NCBI GenBank assembly: GCA_022376515.1
Contig: WTXI01000006.1
Coordinates: forward strand, 62,001 to 126,000
DNA length: 64,000 nt
Source of the DNA: Lactifluus volemus
Lineage: Eukaryota; Basidiomycota; Agaricomycetes; Russulales; Russulaceae
Reading direction: 5' to 3'
Each line of letters starts with the position of its first letter. Positions within the stretch are counted from its first letter, which is position 1. A model generated the notes under the pieces. The model was not told the origin of the DNA and did not search any database. It saw nothing but the letters and a program-made list of their open reading frames with translations. The position numbers and the translations under genes are program-made. Below are positions 1 through 11,999 of this stretch, piece after piece.

Positions 1-1122
1 TCTACGCCAGTGCAATCGTGACGGTTGCCAGCAAGCGCAAAAGGAAATACCAGATTTAGGCTGTCACAACACAGGCAGAAATACACTTGAGGACAAGTCG
101 CATCGCAAAACAGTCAGTCGTGCTGGTCAGTGGCCAAGTGGGCTTATGCGTGAGAAACCCAAAGCACGCTGATCTTTCGGAGGACACCGCACGTCCGGCC
201 ACCACGGCCGCTCGGTCAGAATACGACGCGTGTATGGCATATATCACCCCGACTGGTTCTTGTTAGAATAAAAAAAAATCGCACTAGAAACGCATCGATC
301 CCGCGTCTGAACAGGACAGAAGGTAAAGTTGGCGAGTCGGAAAGGGCTGGTATCCGTATGGGACTCGGAAGAGTAACATAGTGTATCCTTGATAGGGAAG
401 TGAAAAGGGTGTCATCCATTGATGAGAGTATATTCAGGTTGTCTATGTCTACATTTGCCCAGGTGCTCGGCTTCTGTCAGGAAAGCTGCACGACAATACC
501 TAAAGTCTCAACCGATCTGCCAAGGATGAGCTCTCCCTTTGATAACAGTTGTGAAACTAAATGACACATGGAAGCTTCTGTACAACTGTCATACTTTATC
601 TTTCCGGGGTTCGTTCAGCTCCGAGTTGCCAGTTGACTCGAAAAATTCGGTAGTCGAGATTCCGTTGACTGAAACTCAATTGAATCCGTTGCGTCCGAGT
701 CCATATCTCAGGCTGCCAGATGGGTCTGGGCCCTCTGACGATCTGAAGATTGACATAGCTAACGCATTCCAATTCAACGGCGTTCTTCTCCGGTGTTTGA
801 TCATACGCCAAGTACTTTGCCAAGCGTGCCTGTTCTCCGTGCTGTCGTCGCCAGGTGGTGATCTTTCGCCGCCATCCTGTGTTTCATGAGAGCTACTGTG
901 TGACATGCGCCACGAGAGATTTGGGCGTTGGTTCTCCTTTTCGCTCAGATGTTTAAAGCTTTATCGCGAGAAGCACTTGGCCTTAGGCCTTAGCGATCAC
1001 GAATGGTCCTCTTATGGTGACAGCGGGCGCAACGATCCATTTCAATCCCTACTAGCCGGCCTTGTTATCTCCATCTATTCCATGATGTCGCAGGTCGGCA
1101 GCAATAGCCTGCGCACGACACG
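1..1122. other. stretch without a recognised gene
   Basis: I recognise no gene here. The minus-strand frames around 596-906 are open for 75 residues or so and include a polar stretch (LAKYLAYDQTPEKNAVELE) that could be an exon of a small unidentified gene, but I found no start, splice pattern or family that convinces me. The last part is probably 3' flank of the methionine aminopeptidase gene, which ends at 1123. Confidence 0.4.
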
Positions 1123-2523
1123 TCAATCACGAGTAATGACCTCCGCGCCATGATCCGTGATCAGAACCATATGCTCCTTTTGGGCACTCCTGGCACAATT
1201 CTGGATACGGGCGGTGAGTGACCAGGATGTCGAGGGTGTAGGGTACAAAACAGTACCTCGGTTGAAGCTGTCCAACCATCGGGGAATATCCAACCCCTTG
1301 GATTAGATCCTTGAATAAGGCATGGCTTACCCGACGTCAGGTCTACGGAGTCGCACCTTGTCTTCTTTTTGCTTACCTCAATAGTGAAGCAATGTCCCGG
1401 TAACATAACTCCGGGCTCTTCGTTGCCTGAGATTGTATGATCAGCACTTTAACTTGATTAGACGACGAATAGTCTCACGGTGGTGCAATATCCAAGGCGA
1501 ACGATGAAACAATTCCCCAATACCATGGCCCGTAAACTGACTTGAAACCGAATATCCCCGTTGGTCTGCCAAGTCGTGTATTGCCTTCCCAATGAACTTC
1601 AAGGGCTGTCCAGGCCCACAGACAGCAATTCCAGCTTCCAGAGCGTCGTTCGTCGCGGTAACTAGGTCTCGTCCAGCATCATCCTTGACGGTGATAACGT
1701 GTGCTGTTCCCGTGCAGAGACAGTTAACTCACCACATCTCCAACTAAAAATGTTCGCGATGTGTCTCCGTGATATCCATTCAGGTAAACGGTGATATCTA
1801 TGTTCACAATGTCGCCATTTTCAAGAAGCCGACTGTAGTACATGAATGAGCCAAGTCGACAGACTCTCACAACGTCATCAGGCACGAACTCATCTGGGAT
1901 CCCGTGAACAATCACATTATTCACGCTGGTACAGCAGGCTTTCGGAAAACCAGAATATCCGAGAGGGGATGGATACGCTGAACGAGTCACGATATACTCA
2001 TGAATGGCGGCATCCAGCGCATCTGTGGTGGAGCCGACCTTACCTGAAGGTCAGTGTTGTTTGCTTGTTGGACGACAAAGCCGGCCTTGACCTTCACGAG
2101 CGTGCCTGCATACTCCAAGACATCTCGAGCTAGCCGAGCAGCCTGTCGTAGTCGCCGCTCTCCGGAGCTACCGAGTCGTATGCGACCATCACCGTCACCA
2201 TCCGAAGCTTCGCCGAGAGTAGGTTGTCTTTCGTCAGTGGATCGTGTCACGTAAGATGGACGTGGTATGTGCTTGGGTACGGGTCGTTGAGAAATGTGGG
2301 AGATCCCCAGGACGAACGGCTCGGGCGGTAGAATGACCGAATAGGTACCAAAAAAATCTGCACCCAAATCCGAATTACTGTCGTCGTCTTCGCCCCTCAT
2401 GACCCTCTCATGCGCATAGTACCGCCGGGTTGAAGTACTAAGTTGAGGTTGCGTCGGTCTAAAAACTCGGGATAGAAGGGGGAAGGATGTAATTTGGGAG
2501 AGGTGGCACGAAGAGCTTGCCAT
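1123..2523 (-). CDS. methionine aminopeptidase type 1, mitochondrial
   Basis: Metalloprotease that removes the initiator methionine from new proteins, here probably in mitochondria. The minus-strand exons carry the M24 fold in order: AYPSPLGY and VIVHGIPD (first His), [20 protein letters not shown] (two metal-binding Asp), GHGIG (His), CFTIE (Glu) and [16 protein letters not shown] (last Glu), ending VITRD. At least four introns interrupt it, with clear GT-AG sites after CFTIE and around 1200-1240 and 1330-1380. The N-terminus from 2523 starts [13 protein letters not shown] and is rich in Ser, Thr and Arg with few acids up to about residue 35, a typical mitochondrial presequence. It has no zinc-finger extension of the kind cytosolic Map1 carries. 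The junction near 2040-2060 does not splice cleanly in frame and may hold a one-base sequence error. Family assignment is firm; mitochondrial targeting is inferred. Confidence 0.88.
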
Positions 2524-2775
2524 GATACAAGCATGGTGAGGGCAAAGTAGATCGGATAACTCCGTGGATTTGGTAAGATGGGATGTCGATTATATAGCAC
2601 ACGATAAGTAGGTATGGTATACACAGGGATGCAGTTAACGCGTAATCGACAGAAATAAGCGTACTCCCTTGAGCCACATATCAACCATCCAATGTCATGG
2701 CTCTCAGCGAACTCAGGGTGTGCCCTGCCTGACTGCCGGCCTTCGTCCATTGCAATTGCATCGGAATAGGGCTAG

Positions 2776-3410
2776 TCAAGACCGTTCCCGGTGCTCGCCT
2801 CGTAGGAGACGATGGGTCATGACAGGACCAGATGATTGAGAAGGTCCTGCAGGATTGCATTGATAGTCGGCGCCCAACCAGTCTCGGAGGGCAGGGTGAT
2901 CAATGCTCGGAGAACAGTGGCATGTGGCGTAAAGTTCCAACAATTTTGTGAAACTGTCGGTCGCGTTGAATAGAGGAAGTGCTACACCGATCGTCAACGC
3001 ATGTCAAGATAAGAACACGGACAGGAAATACCGTCTTGTAAAATCTTGTAAGCCTGCTTGTAGGAAACGCGCCGACTCGACATCACTGATACTGTTCGAG
3101 ATGGGAAAAGGTGATAGTAAATTGTTGACTTACGATAAGCACAGACCACGATAGCAGCAGTAGATTCCGTAAGGCAATGAACGAGGACCCGACCTCTATT
3201 ATCTATGGCATCTTGAATGTATTTGCAGATCATAGGTAATGAAAGAAGCAGCGCCGCCGCTTTATTAGATTGTGGTATCTCAATGTGGTGGTATTTGAGA
3301 CCAGTGTTTGACGGGAAAGTAGCGGAAGGCGATAGTGACAAGCAGTGCGAAATGCCAAGGTACGCAACGAGGCAGCTAGCTTGTTCAGGACACGCCGGGA
3401 AACCACTAAA
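2776..3410 (-). pseudogene. degenerate dual-specificity phosphatase (pseudophosphatase or pseudogene)
   Basis: Second copy of the neighbouring phosphatase on the same strand. The pieces LGISHCLSL, MICKYIQDAIDNRGRVLVHC, AYLMSSRRVSYKQAYKILQD and the tail from ALPLFNATDSF to 2776 line up with a dual-specificity phosphatase domain. Introns at about 3076-3130 and 2985-3035 have good GT-AG ends. The signature loop reads HC-LTESTAAIV, one residue shorter than in the sister gene, with neither the conserved Gly nor the Arg of HCx5R, so it cannot catalyse as a Cys phosphatase. Just upstream, NKLAASLRT and LGISHC lie in different frames; one extra C near 3359 would join them, so that break may be a sequence error. 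I could not find a start exon. It could be an expressed pseudophosphatase that still binds phospho-targets, or a decaying copy. Confidence 0.65.
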
Positions 3411-3456
3411 AAACGGTTGGTCATACGGAAGTCGACAGGAGAACAGGACGGCCTTC

Positions 3457-4178
3457 TCACCTACTGAGGGAAAGCTTCTCGGGTATGATGGTGGTGGTAT
3501 CACTGAGTGAGTTCAAGAAGCTGGTGACATCTTGGCGATGTCTGCGCTTCCAAGTGCGGTAAGTTGGGTCCATGGGGGACACGGTATAGTTGCATGCTTC
3601 AAAGTATGAAGTTGCTTGATGAAGCCGTAATTCGGCTGTATACTCGGACGAGCTGGATAGGATGGGTGAGGAAGTGACTAAAAAGGGAGGAAAAGGAATA
3701 ACCTCGCTTGATGACGGAAATGCCTTATGGACAGATATGTGGCGAGTCGACATCACTAGTGCATGGTGAGTTTGGGGTAGGCCTTCAGTCGTTCCCGGGG
3801 AATGGCAATCTCACAATATGCTGCAATTACAGTGGCGCTCCTTGAGATGCCCATGTGACAGTGAACAAGCACCCTGCCGCCGTTATCCAAGGCGGTCTGG
3901 ATAAAGCGACATGCAATTGGGAGGTGAATAAGGATATCATCGTATTCAGAGTCTTGTACTGGTATAGTCAAGTGGTTGGGTCCTTGTGAAGGATAATCTG
4001 GGCACACAGAGACGAGGTGGGTTATGCCACGACGGAGGTCGACTGACTTGGCGGCAGAAAGACTGAGAGGTATGATTGAGAATGATATATGCAAGCATCA
4101 GACGGGCGACACGTACTTTCCTATATAGAGTTGACCATCTATGATGGAGTCGATGTTGCGGGTATCTGTAATAGGCAT
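3457..4178 (-). CDS. dual-specificity protein phosphatase
   Basis: Small Cys-based phosphatase acting on phospho-Tyr and phospho-Ser/Thr. Exon 1 (4117-4178) encodes MPITDTRNIDSIIDGQLYIG. After a 54 bp intron (4063-4116), exon 2 (3815-4062) gives SAAKSVDLRRGITHLVSVCP and the active-site loop VHCHMGISRSAT, with nucleophile Cys and transition-state Arg intact. After a 59 bp intron (3756-3814) the frame continues AAYLMSTRHISVHKAF and ends in a polar C-terminal tail containing MDPTYRTWKRRH. An apparent spacer of about 20 residues before YFEACNYTVSP may hide another intron, so the 3' half is less certain. The total, near 200 residues, suits a stand-alone domain. It lies directly upstream of a catalytically dead copy, which indicates tandem duplication. 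Substrate unknown. Confidence 0.85.
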
Positions 4179-4885
4179 GGCTGAGGGTTGATGAATGAGA
4201 GGAAAGTGGTGAGATATAAGAGGGCTCAAAGAGCGTTTAAAAAGAGTGTGTATGGTGCGCCAAAAGAAGCGGGATGAGGTGGAGAACTTATTGCTATACG
4301 AGACCGGTGGTCAGTCAATTTTCCACTTGCAGTCTCATCGGCGTCAATTTTACTTCCTCTTTTGGCTGGACACCCTTATCTTTTCCCCCCTATTGCCCTC
4401 AAAGGCAACATGCCGTCACTCAGACCTTTGTACCCCTCTACGATTGAACACTAGTAGGCCACAAGATCCACCAACCCCGGATTGTGTGCGTCCGGAGTGC
4501 CCAAAATCAAAAACGGTCATAAGCCAGATCTTCGCACGATTGAATTCCCTTTTAGTTTCTATGAAGGACATGTGATGCGACGTGTTCCAATCATACATTC
4601 GACGCGGCGCAGCATCGACGGTAAGCAGTCAAGGGTAAACCACGTTGAAAAGGGAGGCGATTGCGAGGCTGTGGCCGCCACATCGAACGTCATGGCAAGG
4701 TTATCACAAACAGCAGGACGCATCTCATCATGATCGCCACATTCCACTTTTACTGTGGCGTTTGCTGCTGTCACACTTGGGCGTCACCGAATGTGATCCT
4801 TGGAATGTGAAATGTGTATATTCTAGCACCCCAGAATTTGTGGAAGAGTCTATGAGAATACGGTGGCTCGACACCCCCTTCTAAA
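4179..4885. other. intergenic stretch
   Basis: Between the start of the phosphatase gene and the end of the Met-tRNA synthetase gene. Open frames occur on both strands but none shows a known domain, a plausible splice pattern or a codon-like composition. I see no gene here. Confidence 0.5.
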
Positions 4886-6885
4886 TTACGTTCTTTGGTG
4901 GCCCCTCGAAAATAGTTTAACCCCCGGTGTGACATTATCCACTGTGCCACGGAGACACCAGGCGTGTTGTAATGTGCGCTCTGTTCGGGGTATCTTCATC
5001 GCATCCAATAGCATACAAGCTTTGCCAGGATAAATGGCTGGAGCAGAATTCCACAAATTCGTAGGGTTTCAAGAGAGATTGCATATACTTTCTCGATCGT
5101 AGACCCTGGTGTGCTCCGGGCCCATGGCTCCATCACGTTCATCATCACATTGGCCTACGAAAAAATGAAATATCAACAAGGGAACGTCGGTATCGGGAGC
5201 TAGACAAACAGCTTTCAGTTGCTGGATGATCGCCTCTAGGGCGTCCGAAACACAAAGTTGGCTGAGGTGATTGTCGACTACAGAAGCCAGATTTTGCAGA
5301 GGATTCGCCACGTCGCTCAGGTCCTGGGAGTTCAGTGACTGCTGGAGTGCTTCCCGGTGATGTGAGTGGAAACCTTCTGGTAAGCGGCTTCGAATGGCAG
5401 CAGAAGTAATGCGTAGGTAGAAGTTCCCGAGTAAAGACTGCAACTCCGCGGCATTATTCTCCAGTTGTTCATTTGACCAATCTGTACAAGGGACCAATTC
5501 AAACATGAAGATGACGCGAATATATTTTAGCTCACCAACGTCATCCTTGAACCGACCTCCAACCCGGGCGAGATAGTACCGGACTAGATCTGCTCCTAAC
5601 TCTTCAATGGCCTGGAACGGGTCCACAACATTCCCGATTGACTTGGACATCTTCCGGCGGTTGACTGTCCAGTGGGGGTGAGCCAAGAGTCTCAGAGGGA
5701 GTGGCAACTCTAAAGCTTGTAGCATAGCCGGAAAATATATAGCGTGAAAGCTAGGCAAGTCTGAGATCAGGGTATACAGTATAAGATGTGGCTTACCGAA
5801 CAATGTCCTTACCAATGACCTGTATATCTGGCGGCCAGCACGACTGCGTTCTCTGTTCGTCCGAGTCCCAAGGGTATCCCACCCCGGTCAAATAGTTTAT
5901 CAAGGCGTCAAACCACACGTATATCGTGTGCGTAGGATCGTTTGGAACAGGAATCCCCCAATGCAAGCGATTGCGAAGACGCGATATGGATAAATCTTCA
6001 AGTGGCAAAGATAACATGTTCAGGACATTTGCATGCTGCTGCAGGGGATAAATCGCGTGTGGGTCCGACTGATACCGTGCAAGCAAGAAATCATGAAAAC
6101 GCGAGAGGGAAAATTTATAGTTCTCCTCCACTGTCCATTCAACCAAGGATCCGGTCTCCTTAGAGACAACAATATCCTCGTTAGACCCACCAAGGGGACT
6201 TCCCGGACTCTGAAGGCGCTCGACCTGATTGTCTGTGTAGAAGCACTCGTCGGAGATGGAGTACCACCCTTGGTGGGACCCCTTGTAAATGAGACCTTTA
6301 GAGTCTAACACGCGCTGCGGTATTGTGAGAAAACAGAGCTGTGGAATCGTTTTGTCGCCTACCCACACATATTGCACGGCGTCGTGGTGATCCTTCTCGG
6401 ACGTCCGGATGAATCTGGTATATGACGTGTTTGCTTTATCGGCAAGAACCTTGAGGAATTGCCGGCTCAGAAATTGAAGGCACATCCACGAGTAAATGAA
6501 CACACACGATAACGATCACTTATGCGATCACAGAACTCCAGGGGTTCTAAATTCTGTGATTCCGCCGCCCTTTGAATTTTGAGGCCGTGCTCGTCTGTGC
6601 CAGTGAGAAAGTTAACAGTCTGATCTGGTTTGGTAAGCTTGGCATATCGAGCAAAAATATCTGCGGTGATCAACGTGTAGAGATGACCAATATGAGGTAC
6701 TAGAGTCAAAGTCAACGCGAGGCACAGCCAGGAAGACCCTTTAGGACCATACCAGAGTTTGGGTAAAATATAGGGGTTGTCAAATAATAAGGCTTATTGT
6801 GCCCAGGTGAAGAAGAGGAAAAGGAGCGAGTGTTTAATTTAAAACTTGATGATAATAAACGGTTGCAGGCACAGCGCAAGACCAT
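4886..6885 (-). CDS. MSM1: methionyl-tRNA synthetase, mitochondrial
   Basis: Class I aminoacyl-tRNA synthetase that charges mitochondrial tRNA-Met. Start at 6885 gives MVLRCACNRLL, a basic, Ser-rich presequence, then PYYLTTPIFYPN. After an intron comes VPHIGHLYTLITADIFARY with the HIGH-type signature, then FLTGTDEHGLK, ANTSYTRFIRTSE, GLIYKGSHQGWYS, YVWFDALINYLTG and the second signature RRKMSKSIGNVVDPF near 5650. At least five short introns separate these blocks. The C-terminal anticodon-binding region (ANVMMNVMEPWARS, ISLETLRICGILLQPF) is followed by a frame break at about 5029. As written, translation stops at 4996-4998. With one more C in that CC run, the family's C-terminal segment (PGKACMLLDAMKIPRTERT, then GVKLF) continues to a stop at 4886-4888. 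I take this as a consensus error, not a real truncation. Divergent from the Swa2 gene, 141 bp between starts. Confidence 0.92.
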
Positions 6886-7026
6886 CGTGTTAAACAACAG
6901 CCTGAGAACGTGACGCTCGATGCGATCACGAGCTAGGGTTAGGGCAGGCTTTGACGACCTTCGGCGAGGACTGCCATTCGGCATCGCACACAACCTCCGC
7001 TCTTCCCTTTCAGTGCTCAACGTGCT
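6886..7026. promoter_or_regulatory. bidirectional promoter region MSM1 / SWA2
   Basis: These 141 bases separate the start codons of two divergent conserved genes, so they must hold both 5' untranslated regions and any promoter elements. I see no clear TATA box. Confidence 0.5.
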
Positions 7027-9758
7027 ATGTCAGATTCTTTCGCTGACCTTTGGAACTCCTCTGTTCCCGTGAAACCTTCGCAACCTACTCCTAAGCTAGG
7101 CACGAGCCCTGCACCGTCCTTAGGCGCTCCTCGCCCGAAATATGACGCGTTTGCGATGCTTGCTGCATCTGGGTCCAATTCCTCAAGACCACACTCACGG
7201 ACCTCATCTACCTCTGCCAACCCTGCTCAAAGATCTAACGGCAGCGCGGCGTCGACCACCTCAGGAGATGCATTCAGCGATCTAATTTCGGGTTCATTTG
7301 GAAATAACCCTAGTAACGCCAAGTTAAGCATGGCAGAAAGGGCCAGGGCTAAAACACAAGTGGCGCCGCCTCAACCCACCATAGCTCCACCGCATAGCAC
7401 ATCCACTTGGGCAGGGCTCGATTCCCTCGCAGGGGGGACCTCTTTCTCATCTGCACCGCCCTCCCGGCCTGCACCTTCACAAGTCGAGGACGACTGGCTT
7501 TTTGGGTCTTCTACAAGTTCGGCCCAGCCTTCTCCCCCAAAGCCACAACTTGATGACTGGGACTTTGTATCTACAAAGCCTTCAAACGAAGCTCAACCTG
7601 AGCATTCGTCCCAAGGGCGATCTTTATGGGACCTAGATGAGTTCAAGTCGTCATATGAGCAAGACCAGGCGCTTCTCCCTCTGCGCACAATTCGCCACCT
7701 TCCCGTTCCAATTCCCCTGGAGACTTTGATTTTGGTGACCGTGAAAATGCCTTGCTTGGCGATGACTCGGAGAGCGATGATGATATATTGGGGGATCTCG
7801 GTCGACCTGTACACGAGCGACCAACGCGACGCCCCTCACCACCAGTATGCGACATCTTCAAGAAAAACACAAATTTTCTGACAATTCTCCTTTTCAGGGC
7901 GTTGCGCCGGCACGCAGCACTTCTTCCCCGCCACCTCATCTTGTTGGCCAGATCGTCGAGATGGGATTCTCTCCGAACGAGGCTCAGGAGGCTCTCGCTT
8001 CCACGGAGTCAGGTCTTGACGTTCAAGCTGCGTTAGAAACGTTACTTTCGAAGGCATCCAGATCGTCACCCCTCACTGCTGGACAGGGGACATCTGCAGG
8101 ATCGCAGAGAGAGCTTGACCATGCTCACGAAAGCAATGGTTGGGGCGACGATCAACAGACTTTGGACCCACCACTGCGGCATTCCCGGCACCGGACCCAT
8201 CCGTCTCAAGAGCGACCTCCCCCCTCGTCTTCTGAGACGAATTACCAGCAACATACCGATAAAATTATAGCACAAGCAAGCGAAATTGGATCCCACTTGT
8301 TCCAAAGAGCGAATGCCTTTTGGAAGGAGGGAAAAACTAGAGTGCAGAAAGTATACGAGGAACGCGCAGCGAGTTCCCGTACGGGGACCACAGGATACAG
8401 CGAAGGACAGAACGGGAAGCCTAGGTGGATGCAGGAAAATCTCGACCAGAACGAAGTTACTCCCTCCGAAGAATATTCTCGGAGTAGCTTCAGAGATGAA
8501 GAGTCTCAGGCTCCCTCGATCCCAGCCAAGCCTGTCGCCCAAACGGAACCACGTCCTCGGGCCAAGCCCCCTCCTAGTCAGGCTCAAACTCCAGATCTAT
8601 TCGGGGAAGACTCGCCCATAGCCTACGTGTCTCCCTTCCGTCGTGGTGCTGGCTCTCGTGCACCTCCTTCGTCCTCATCGACGCCCGCGCAGCCAGTACC
8701 ACGTCGTGCACCCTCTCCTGTCCGTTTGGCTGAACGACAAGTCATCTCCGCCTCGCCTTCCGCAATCTCTGCTTCCGCGCAATACAAGGCGTCTGGCACA
8801 GAGATGTTCAAACTCGGGCGCTTTGCTGAGGCTGAAGCGGCCTATACCTCGGCCATCTTACAATTGCCGGACTCGCATCTTTTGCTCGTCCCCTTACTGA
8901 ACAACCGCGGACTGTCACGACTAAAGACCGGAAACATGTCAGGCGTCATTGAGGATTGCACCACCGTCATAGCCATAGTCGGACCATCGTATCATCCGGC
9001 ACGAGAGGCAAAGATAACGAGGGAGGAAGACGGCGCGAGGGTTGAGCTAGGCGACGCGCTCATCAAGGCGTGGCATCGCAGGGCAGAAGCCTACGAGGGC
9101 AAGGAGAAGTGGGACCTGGCAAGACAAGACTGGGAGTCGATCGCCGGCACCGATTTTGCGGAAAGCATCGTGGCGAAGCCGTGAATGGGTGGGACGCTGT
9201 AGGAAGATGCTCGACATCAACAACGGTACTTTGAATGGCGGCGGCTCCACGCCTCCTGTATCGCGCGCTCACAACCCACCAAGACCGACGAGACGCCCTC
9301 CGCCACGCAACACCGGGGGACTGACGACGCCACCTTCCGAGGCGGTGGCCAGACTGAAGCAGGCTAACCAGGACGCGGAAGCGGAAGAGCAAGCCCGGAT
9401 CGAACTCAAAGATAGCGTTGACTCGCGTTTGTCGGCGTGGAAGAATGGGAAGGAAACGAATCTGCGTGCGTTGGTGGCCAGTCTTGACACCGTGTTGTGG
9501 CCCGAGCTGGGGTGGCAAAAAGTCGGAATGGCGGAACTCGTCACGCCCAACCAGGTGAAGATCCGGTATACAAAGGCGATCGCCAAACTACATCCCGACA
9601 AGGTGCGCTCGTCTTTTTTTTCGCGATTTTTTTGTTTTGAAACGGGATGTGTGCCCAACCGTCAGCTCAACGTGAAAAATACTACATTGGAGCAGAGAAT
9701 GATAGCTAATGGCGTTTTTGGTACTTTGAATGAGGCTTGGAATGCTTTTAAGCCATAG
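7027..9758 (+). CDS. SWA2: auxilin-like clathrin-uncoating J-domain protein (UBA-TPR-J)
   Basis: Co-chaperone that recruits Hsp70 to clathrin coats and promotes their disassembly. Order of parts: a disordered N-terminus from MSDSFADLWNSS rich in Ser, Pro and Gln with FxDL/DDWxF-type clathrin or adaptor motifs (FSDLISG, DDWLFG, DDWDF); a UBA domain (LVGQIVEMGFSPNEAQEAL, 7950-8060); a TPR segment (YKASGTEMFKLGRFAEAEAAY onward, 8785-9140); and a C-terminal auxilin-type J domain (LDTVLWPELGWQ, IAKLHPDK with the HPD motif near 9595, VFGTLNEAWNAF). Introns: GTATGC...TTCAG at about 7841-7897, and one just after the HPD codons at about 9603-9669. Three one-base frame breaks, near 7668, 9163 and 9188, all touch short G or A runs; adding one base at each restores the known TPR-J linker, so they look like assembly errors. 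Near 9765 begins AT-rich 3' flank. Confidence 0.9.
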
Positions 9759-9892
9759 AACCCTCAGATATAGATTTGTGTACACTTTTTACTATATACC
9801 ATTCCTTCTTCTGGGGTCATACGCGATCCGGAGCTAAATATTACACTAGGAAATATACATATTGTATGTAACTCGTAAGGAACCTACGCCGG

Positions 9893-11861
9893 TCATGAAC
9901 ATAACTCCCACCTCCCTCCATCATCTTCACTGACACACCAAACTCGGTTATTATCGCGGAGCCACTCCAACGCGTCTTGAACGGCCCATACATTGACGCG
10001 TTTCCATCGGTCATCTGCGCGCTTTAGGTGGTTCGTAATATTATCTTTTGTCGGACCAGGAAGAGGTAAGAGTCGTCTCCGCGAGATGGCAGGTCCTAGA
10101 AATACGTTTTCGTTCTCTTCATTTCGGCTCGTCTGCGATGCTGTGAGCGCGCGAATCGCCTTCTCGACTTGCGTTGCGAGGTATGCGGTAGAAAGAGAGG
10201 CGTATGCTTCCTCATCTGTTGGAGGATCTGAGAGGTCTTCTTCGATGCTATCGGCTGACTGGGCACTACGTCCGGTGGGAGTGATATCATCCGGCGCTCT
10301 CGAACGATATAACATGGCCGAGTCTAACACCGTACAAGGAGGGCGCGAGAGGAGGATAGTGCAGGACCGTCCCACATGATGATGCTGCCTTCCTGATAAA
10401 GCTTGCAGATGGCCCAAGAAAAAAGACGCTTGACTTTTGGGATAGAGCCTTCCGTACTAGTCGATACCGACTGTTTGCGCCTCTCGGCATAATTCATCAC
10501 TCCAGATTGAGAATCCTTTGCCTTCTCCCGACGGCGCAGTTCGGCTTGCACAACTCGACGCGCCAGAGTCGAAAGCTCAGGGACGCGGAGAAGAAATGAG
10601 AGTGTACATCCAATCACGGCCTCTGCTTCATCATCACGATGCACGGTATGTTCGATACGCGATGCATGAGACCGGGGCCGAGGAGTAGATATGTCACTAG
10701 TTTGGCATAATATACGTGGACTACGTTGAGTCGGCTTCTGCTTTGTCGGTGTCCCGGGGGTTTGATCCATGGCAGCGGCGATAGAGTCTGTGTCAGAGTC
10801 CAAGTCGCTCTCGGACGGGTGAGGAATGAAATTTAAATAGCGTAGATTGTCCATGAAATGCTTTACGTATATCCTGAAAGTATTTTCCGTGAGGTCGCGG
10901 GTGCGAAGGCGGGACGGATGGCGAAGACGGGGTAGAAGCTTGGTATGGAAAAAAAAAATTAGGACATTCTGAAAAAAAAAAATGAGATTGGACGCACGGA
11001 AGAGTCCTCAGACGACTTCACGGGGCTCGACGCAGCGGAAGAGGATGCAGTAGAATGTGTGCTGGGTGTCAAGAAGGCGTATGAATCGACCACCTTTGCG
11101 GACTTTGGCGTACGAGGGGTGTCTTGTGCATTGATAGCAGTTGTGCTGGACAAAGGGGGGATAACGAATTCTCGGGCAGGAAGTAATAGTTCTTGTGCAA
11201 AGAGCCGACTCGTCGCCAGTGATCGAGTTCGTCGCGAGGTCCTCTACATCGTTCTAAACCCTTATTAGAAGGCCCCTGTGGATCGACTCACGACATAGAA
11301 CAAACCGATAGATTCGCCTTGTATCTCTCTCGAATTGTGTTTCACGTGGATCCTACCCTGAACTTTGACCACGGAACCGACAGGGATGAGCGGGGTGAGT
11401 GTCGCTCTGGAATTGCGAGTCTATGTTTCGGCCCTTGGGCTGAAGAGGCGGCGTCACTCTTTTGGCCCTCTGGCTTGTCCTGATCAATACGAAATGCGCA
11501 ATCGATGGTACCGGTTCCATCATCCACTGTAAAATGAGCTATGGTGTGGTACTGTCAGAGATAAAGAGACTCACGGATGTAAAGAACACGACGTTCGTAC
11601 GCTGTAGCCCCGACTATGATGGCAACTAGGGAAACTGATCTGCAAGGTACACGACCAAGAAAAAAGTAGGGAAGCCCTATCCATGCAGGTTTGAGATGAG
11701 TTGAAAATAGGAAAGCTAAGCTGGTGCGTCCCACCCCCGTTTTCACTCGGTGACATTGAAAACACGTCTTTAATGAAGCAAGACGCGACTGCATCCTTGC
11801 TCATAACCCAATGGATGAGTTCTCTCGCGTTGGACTTGAGTTCGTTGTTTAGACCCGCCAT
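9893..11861 (-). CDS. STN1: CST telomere-capping complex subunit Stn1
   Basis: OB-fold protein that with Cdc13/Ctc1 and Ten1 caps telomeres and regulates C-strand fill-in. The N-terminus (MAGLNNELKSNARE, CFIKDVFSM) is joined by a ~65 bp intron to GLPYFFLGRVPCRSVSLVAI and IVGATAYERRVLYI, then DDGTGTIDCAFRID, and later VGSVVKVQGRIHVKHN and REIQGESIGLFYV, the strands of the Stn1 OB fold. The middle holds FVIPPLSSTTAINAQDTP and RLRTRDLTENTFRIY. The C-terminal part (KRLFSWAICKLYQEGSIIMW, DNITNHLKRADDRWKRVNVW, VQDALEWLRDNNRVWCV) looks like the winged-helix region. One-base frame breaks near 10342, 11175 and about 11440 each lie near runs of C or G and are probably sequence errors. Family recognised from the OB-fold motifs; exact exon borders are approximate. 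Confidence 0.8.
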
Positions 11862-11999
11862 TGCAGAAGAGCATACTCCGGGTGCGAGGTGTGATCGCGG
11901 TGCTGCATGAGAAGAGGTATGGAGTCGAACGCTCGCTTAGGGGTCGTGTTGGTTCGAGCAGAGGTTCATAGGCTATTGCAAACAGAGTTCAAGTCTACT

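Noticed and set aside
5029..5030. Met-tRNA synthetase as a truncated pseudogene
   Set aside because: One added base restores the family C-terminus through to a stop, and similar breaks occur in most other genes here, so an assembly error is more likely.
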